Assembly: GCA_030526245.1 (NCBI GenBank)
Contig: JAUNDD010000001.1
Span: 161,518-225,517, forward strand
Direction: 5' to 3'
DNA: 64,000 nucleotides
Origin: Lachnospiraceae bacterium
Lineage (GTDB): Bacteria; Bacillota; Clostridia; Lachnospirales; Lachnospiraceae
Each line of letters begins with the position of its first letter. The first letter of the stretch is position 1. Below the pieces are notes generated by a model that saw only the letters and a list, made by a program, of their open reading frames with translations, had not been told where the DNA came from and ran no database searches. Made by a program: the position numbers and the translations under genes. Positions 60,459 through 64,000 of this stretch are shown one piece after another.

Positions 60459-63080
60459 TTAATATCCATGCACGATCTTATAATCCTTCGACTCTGTAAA
60501 CAGGGCAATATCCACCAGCCGGTCCGTCACCTCATCATACACAATGATGGCGGTGCCGGATTCGGTCATCGTGACCTTTTTGTCGTTCTTTACGTCGATG
60601 ATCATCTGATCGTACTCTTTTGTGACCGTCAGCTCTGTACTTCCCAGCTGGAAGGTTCGCTGCTCCTCCTCACCGTAGCAGTAATCCGCCTTATCCCAGC
60701 ACTCGTACTCGGTGCCCACCAGCTGATCAAACAGACGGCGATAGCTCTTTGTCTTCTTTCCGTTCATGCCGTAGGGTACGGCGATCACGGTCTTTTTATC
60801 CCGGCGAAGCTCATCGAAATAGTCTTCATTATCGTCGATCACGCGAATGAAGCTGTTCGTAATGATGGCTGCCGTCTCGTTCCACTTATCCTGCAGTGTT
60901 TCCGTCTTTTCCGTATCCACCTGAAAATTCTCCAGGATGTAGCGTCCCAGATATTCCGCGTTCTTTCGTCCGCCATACATGTTCAGATGGACCGCGTCGG
61001 GCATAAAGTCCTGACTGGTAAAGCCGGTCTCCTCCTGCAGCTCGTTCAGATCCAGATACGGAACATCGTTTTCCCCGGCAAACCAGCGGGTAAAATTGTA
61101 AAGTCCCTTTTCCTTGGACCAGGTCGGTGACTGAGTCTTGATCAGAAGAAGCTCGATCTCTTCCTCTTTGCAAAGGTCGATGATCTTCTGCAGATAATAG
61201 AGCTCCTTTTCATCCGGGGCCCGCATGGACAGGTCCTCCAGACCGCTCAGATCATAGGCGATGTCTTTTCGGCCGTAGCGCGAATTGTAGCCCATGTTGA
61301 AATGAATGGCCGGCTCCTTAAAATCCGTTTCCGTCAGATTGGCGTAACGCTCATGAAACAGCGGGAACTCCAGCAGGTAATCCGACAGCTCCTCCGCCTC
61401 GCAGGAATGAAGCACCGCCTGCAGCTTGGCCGGTCCCATCTTCAATCCGAAGGTGTTCAGGATCTTCTTATGACCGGTGGAATAATCCGAGCCGTAGCTG
61501 AAGGCTGAAACATCCAGCACCGCCACCCGGGGCTTCGACACCCGAATCGCCTCCGTCAGGAAGTCATAGGTGCTCCAGAAGGTCTGATAACCGGCCCACA
61601 GATCGTAGGAGGTCAGACCATACCGGGTCCACAAGGTCTCGCCGTCAATGTTCATGCCCATTTTGCTGGAACCCAGGAAGAGCACATCCGTACTGCCTGC
61701 TTCCTGCTCATAGAAATGCTTGTAGTTTACGATGCCGTCCCGATTCTTGTTTTTCATGACGCTGCAGATCGCAGTAAAGCCGCCAAAGGTAAGGGTCAGC
61801 GTCAGGACACAGCCCGCCGCTTGACAGATCCGAAGTCGTCTTCTGGCCGCCTTTTCCGAACCGTCCGTCTTTTCCGAACCGTCCGCCGTACCGGAGCCAG
61901 CCGTCACCGTTTCGGCCGAGCCCTTTTCTTCCGTCCGTTTCAGTCCGGCTGCTTTCCCGCTTTTTTTCTGGTCCTTTTTCGCCCCGGCCTCGGACTTCGC
62001 TTCCGTCTTTTCACTCATTTTTCCGGAGCTGAGCGTTTTCCAGGCCACCAGGATCAGAACCAGCAGCGCACAGCCGCCCAGACAGAGGGGCGGAAGATCG
62101 CCGATCCGGCTCTCCGATAAAAAGACCTTCTCCGGCCCGTCTCCCTCAAAGAAAAGACGGCCCTCCTGGCAGTTCATCTGCACCAGATCACTCAGCTGAA
62201 CCAGTTCAAGCTTTCGGTAATCCGCCCAGTTCCCGTAGCCGCTTTGGATCGACCGTTCCATCTGCTCATCCGAATCCGTACTGCTCACATGGATCAGTTC
62301 CCCGGTAAAAAAGGCCGGGGTCACGTTCTGCTGCTGCCTGGCTGCGCTGCAGTCCCGGATCGAAGCACTTCCCTTATGGCAGATCCCCGCCACAAAGGTC
62401 TCTTCCGTTCCGGCCTCCAGCTTTCCAAGATTGCGGCAATACAGCAGGCTTCCGCTGCTGTCCGTTACGATTCCGGCTGCCGAGTTCTCACCTCGTATCT
62501 CCGCCAGATTATAGCAGTTGATGATCTTCGACTGACTGCCGGCCGAGGCCGCGATGGCTGCCGCATCGGTTCCCCGGATCAGGCCGCTTTCGATTCCCAG
62601 ATTCTGCACGGTTCCGTCCAGATATCCAAACAGCGCCGCCTTCTCCGTATCGATGCAGACCCCGGACAGGCCGAAGCCGCCGCCGTCATAGGTTCCCTTG
62701 AAGACCAGCTGCTCGCTCCGGTCTCCGATGGGTGTCCAGTTTTCATCTTCCATTTCAATGGGAGCCGTCTGCCGGAAACAGACGGTTTCGTAGGTCACCC
62801 CCACGTTCACGCTGTCACGCAGCCGGCAAAGATCCTCATAATCGTTGATCAGAAACGGCTTCTCCCTTGTTCCTTCGCCCTCAAATGCAAATCTCTGTGT
62901 GAAAATATCCAGGAACTCCTGCTGGGCCTTTTCCCGTTCCGACGTCATGCTTTCCGTCACCAATGCACTTTGCTCTTCCGTCTGCGCCTGTGCCTGTGCC
63001 GCTGCTGCGCCTGCCGCCAGACTCACCGAAAGCAAAAAAGCCGCCCCCAGGGTTCCGATCCTTTTATATCCCGTTTTCAT
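60459..63080 (-). CDS. GLUG-like/SGNH fusion protein (O-acetyltransferase partner), 873 aa
   Basis: Signal peptide (about 1-30); beta-rich region with GLUG-like and beta-helix pieces (about 60-330, e.g. DLCRLRDSVN, ENSAAGIVTD); membrane helix (about 333-350); basic/acidic linker (about 355-420); second membrane helix (about 428-448); SGNH domain (about 465-725) with VLFLGSSKM (catalytic Ser block) and DAVHLNMYG (D-x-x-H block), then a C-terminal beta part. The SGNH half resembles DltD/AlgX-like partners of MBOAT enzymes. The extra N-terminal GLUG-like domain is unusual; the same type of repeat fills the giant protein at 117. Same operon as the MBOAT gene. Confidence 0.8.
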   Translation of the reverse strand: MKTGYKRIGTLGAAFLLSVSLAAGAAAAQAQAQTEEQSALVTESMTSEREKAQQEFLDIFTQRFAFEGEGTREKPFLINDYEDLCRLRDSVNVGVTYETVCFRQTAPIEMEDENWTPIGDRSEQLVFKGTYDGGGFGLSGVCIDTEKAALFGYLDGTVQNLGIESGLIRGTDAAAIAASAGSQSKIINCYNLAEIRGENSAAGIVTDSSGSLLYCRNLGKLEAGTEETFVAGICHKGSASIRDCSAARQQQNVTPAFFTGELIHVSSTDSDEQMERSIQSGYGNWADYRKLELVQLSDLVQMNCQEGRLFFEGDGPEKVFLSESRIGDLPPLCLGGCALLVLILVAWKTLSSGKMSEKTEAKSEAGAKKDQKKSGKAAGLKRTEEKGSAETVTAGSGTADGSEKTDGSEKAARRRLRICQAAGCVLTLTLTFGGFTAICSVMKNKNRDGIVNYKHFYEQEAGSTDVLFLGSSKMGMNIDGETLWTRYGLTSYDLWAGYQTFWSTYDFLTEAIRVSKPRVAVLDVSAFSYGSDYSTGHKKILNTFGLKMGPAKLQAVLHSCEAEELSDYLLEFPLFHERYANLTETDFKEPAIHFNMGYNSRYGRKDIAYDLSGLEDLSMRAPDEKELYYLQKIIDLCKEEEIELLLIKTQSPTWSKEKGLYNFTRWFAGENDVPYLDLNELQEETGFTSQDFMPDAVHLNMYGGRKNAEYLGRYILENFQVDTEKTETLQDKWNETAAIITNSFIRVIDDNEDYFDELRRDKKTVIAVPYGMNGKKTKSYRRLFDQLVGTEYECWDKADYCYGEEEQRTFQLGSTELTVTKEYDQMIIDVKNDKKVTMTESGTAIIVYDEVTDRLVDIALFTESKDYKIVHGY

Positions 63081-63105
63081 CCCTTAGCTCCCCACAAAGC
63101 TTCGC

Positions 63106-64000
63106 TTACTCCAGCCACCGGACAATGCAGTCCACCGCCGGCTGTCCATCCGCATAGGTATGCTCCGCGCAAAAACGCCGGTAGCCCGCCTCCCTTGCCG
63201 GGGATGCCGTCTTTGCATCGATCAGCTCCTGGATCGAAGTCAGACACAGCTCGCTGTAGTTCGCCTGCATATACTGTTCAAAAGCCCGGTTCTTATACTG
63301 AAGCGCCAGGACCGGTCTTCCTGCGGCTGCTGCCTCACAGGCATGGGTTCCGTGGTTCGTCACCAGAAAATCCGCTGCCTTCACCATATCCCGGATCAGC
63401 ATCTTCTGCTGGACCAGGCCGATCCTCTGGCAGTCTTCGTCGGTCAGATCGCTTCGATCCAGGTTTCGGATCAGATTTTTACTGTTCGTCAGCAAAAACC
63501 AGTCATCTCCCCACTGTTCAAACAGCCGATGGACATCCAGGGACAGCATAGTCGCTTCATCGGTCATGTCCCTGTTGGTTTCCTTAAAGGTCAGTACCAG
63601 CAGAATCTTTCGATTCTGGATGCCCGGATAGTCCTGCTTCAGCTGATCCCTCAATCGCCTGCGTTCGTCCTCCTGTTTAAGTTCCCCCACAAAGGGAGAG
63701 TTGGTCTCGGCCCAGACAGCATCAGGCCGCAGCTGATACCGCTCATTCAGAAGGTTTTGGATAAAGGGGGAGGTACACGCCAAATGCGTGACGGTAGAAA
63801 ACTCCTTTTTCTTTCCGCTTCCCTGACCGGCCTGATCCAGAGACTGGGCAAACCAGTACTCGGAGGGCGTTGCCAGCAGAATCCGCTTCTGCTGCGCCGG
63901 CATACCATCTGCGCCGGGCAGGGAATGATCGTTCACGATCACGGCATCCGCCTGCTCACAAAATGCCTGGCGTCCGATCTCCATGCCCTTCTGTACCCAC
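63106..64000 (-). CDS. CDP-glycerol glycerophosphotransferase-like glycosyltransferase (partial)
   Basis: The frame is open to the window edge; only the C-terminal ~297 residues are seen. It has a GT-B type C-terminal domain (AADFLVTNHGTHACEAAAAGRPVLAL near the end), typical of CDP-glycerol/poly(glycerol phosphate) transferases and similar surface-polymer enzymes. First visible gene of the operon with the GLUG/SGNH and MBOAT genes (25-bp gap), so it most likely builds the glycan that they acylate. Confidence 0.75.
   Translation of the reverse strand, partial: WVQKGMEIGRQAFCEQADAVIVNDHSLPGADGMPAQQKRILLATPSEYWFAQSLDQAGQGSGKKKEFSTVTHLACTSPFIQNLLNERYQLRPDAVWAETNSPFVGELKQEDERRRLRDQLKQDYPGIQNRKILLVLTFKETNRDMTDEATMLSLDVHRLFEQWGDDWFLLTNSKNLIRNLDRSDLTDEDCQRIGLVQQKMLIRDMVKAADFLVTNHGTHACEAAAAGRPVLALQYKNRAFEQYMQANYSELCLTSIQELIDAKTASPAREAGYRRFCAEHTYADGQPAVDCIVRWLE

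Noticed and set aside
1..64000. rRNA or tRNA genes
   Set aside because: No tRNA cloverleaf with a T-loop consensus and no rRNA conserved segments were seen by eye.

Overview
The window looks like a chromosome segment of an anaerobic, gut- or rumen-type Clostridia, most likely Lachnospiraceae. The reasons are SipW-dependent signal peptides, an Rpn-type nuclease, a four-module flavo-diiron protein, a lysine-riboswitch NhaC transporter and a guaA-integrated mobile element. No taxonomic search was possible. The backbone is GC-rich; the stretch 39451-53104 is visibly AT-rich.

(1) 117-37000 is dominated by an unusual secreted-filament/surface system. Ten proteins carry SipW-type signal peptides or anchors (hydrophobic segment usually ending T-x-A-W, then a beta-rich mature part). 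They lie with two SipW-like Ser/His signal peptidases (25234, 30248), a PilZ protein with intact c-di-GMP-binding residues (24573), a membrane-anchored McrB-like AAA+ ATPase (28344), a DUF2357-like protein whose C-terminal half is a long coiled coil instead of a nuclease (26257), a BspA/acidic-repeat surface protein (35303) and a 3438-residue secreted GLUG-repeat protein (117). They form three minus-strand units: 36964 down to 23536 (eleven genes, promoter at 37169-37198); 23029 down to 21034 (a likely major subunit with its own strong promoter and a ~250-nt structured leader); and 13191 down to 117 (promoter at 13312-13340). Between them sit ordinary genes: a cyclase, a self-regulated GntR/ABC operon, an MFS transporter, sfsA, an Rpn-type nuclease and an FN3 protein.

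(2) 37468-38977 holds a Sfp-type phosphopantetheinyl transferase and a phosphoribosyltransferase.

(3) 39451-53104 is an integrative mobilizable element in the 3' end of guaA, bounded by an 11-bp direct repeat. It carries an integrase, Xre regulator, excisionase-like protein, two replication proteins, a MobA/L relaxase with a candidate oriT, and a sugar-acid or polyol catabolic cargo: ROK repressor, mannitol/fructuronate-type dehydrogenase, GntP permease, a kinase with an HPr-like N-terminal domain, and a VOC protein.

(4) 53093-64000 carries a split-type GMP synthase subunit, a flavo-diiron protein, NhaC under a lysine riboswitch, and a surface-glycan O-acylation operon (MBOAT; a GLUG-like/SGNH fusion; a glycosyltransferase cut by the window edge).

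The main candidate for an undescribed system is the SipW-substrate/AAA+/DUF2357/PilZ locus. I infer that the AAA+ and coiled-coil proteins act at the membrane on assembly or export of the filament subunits, with PilZ reading c-di-GMP.
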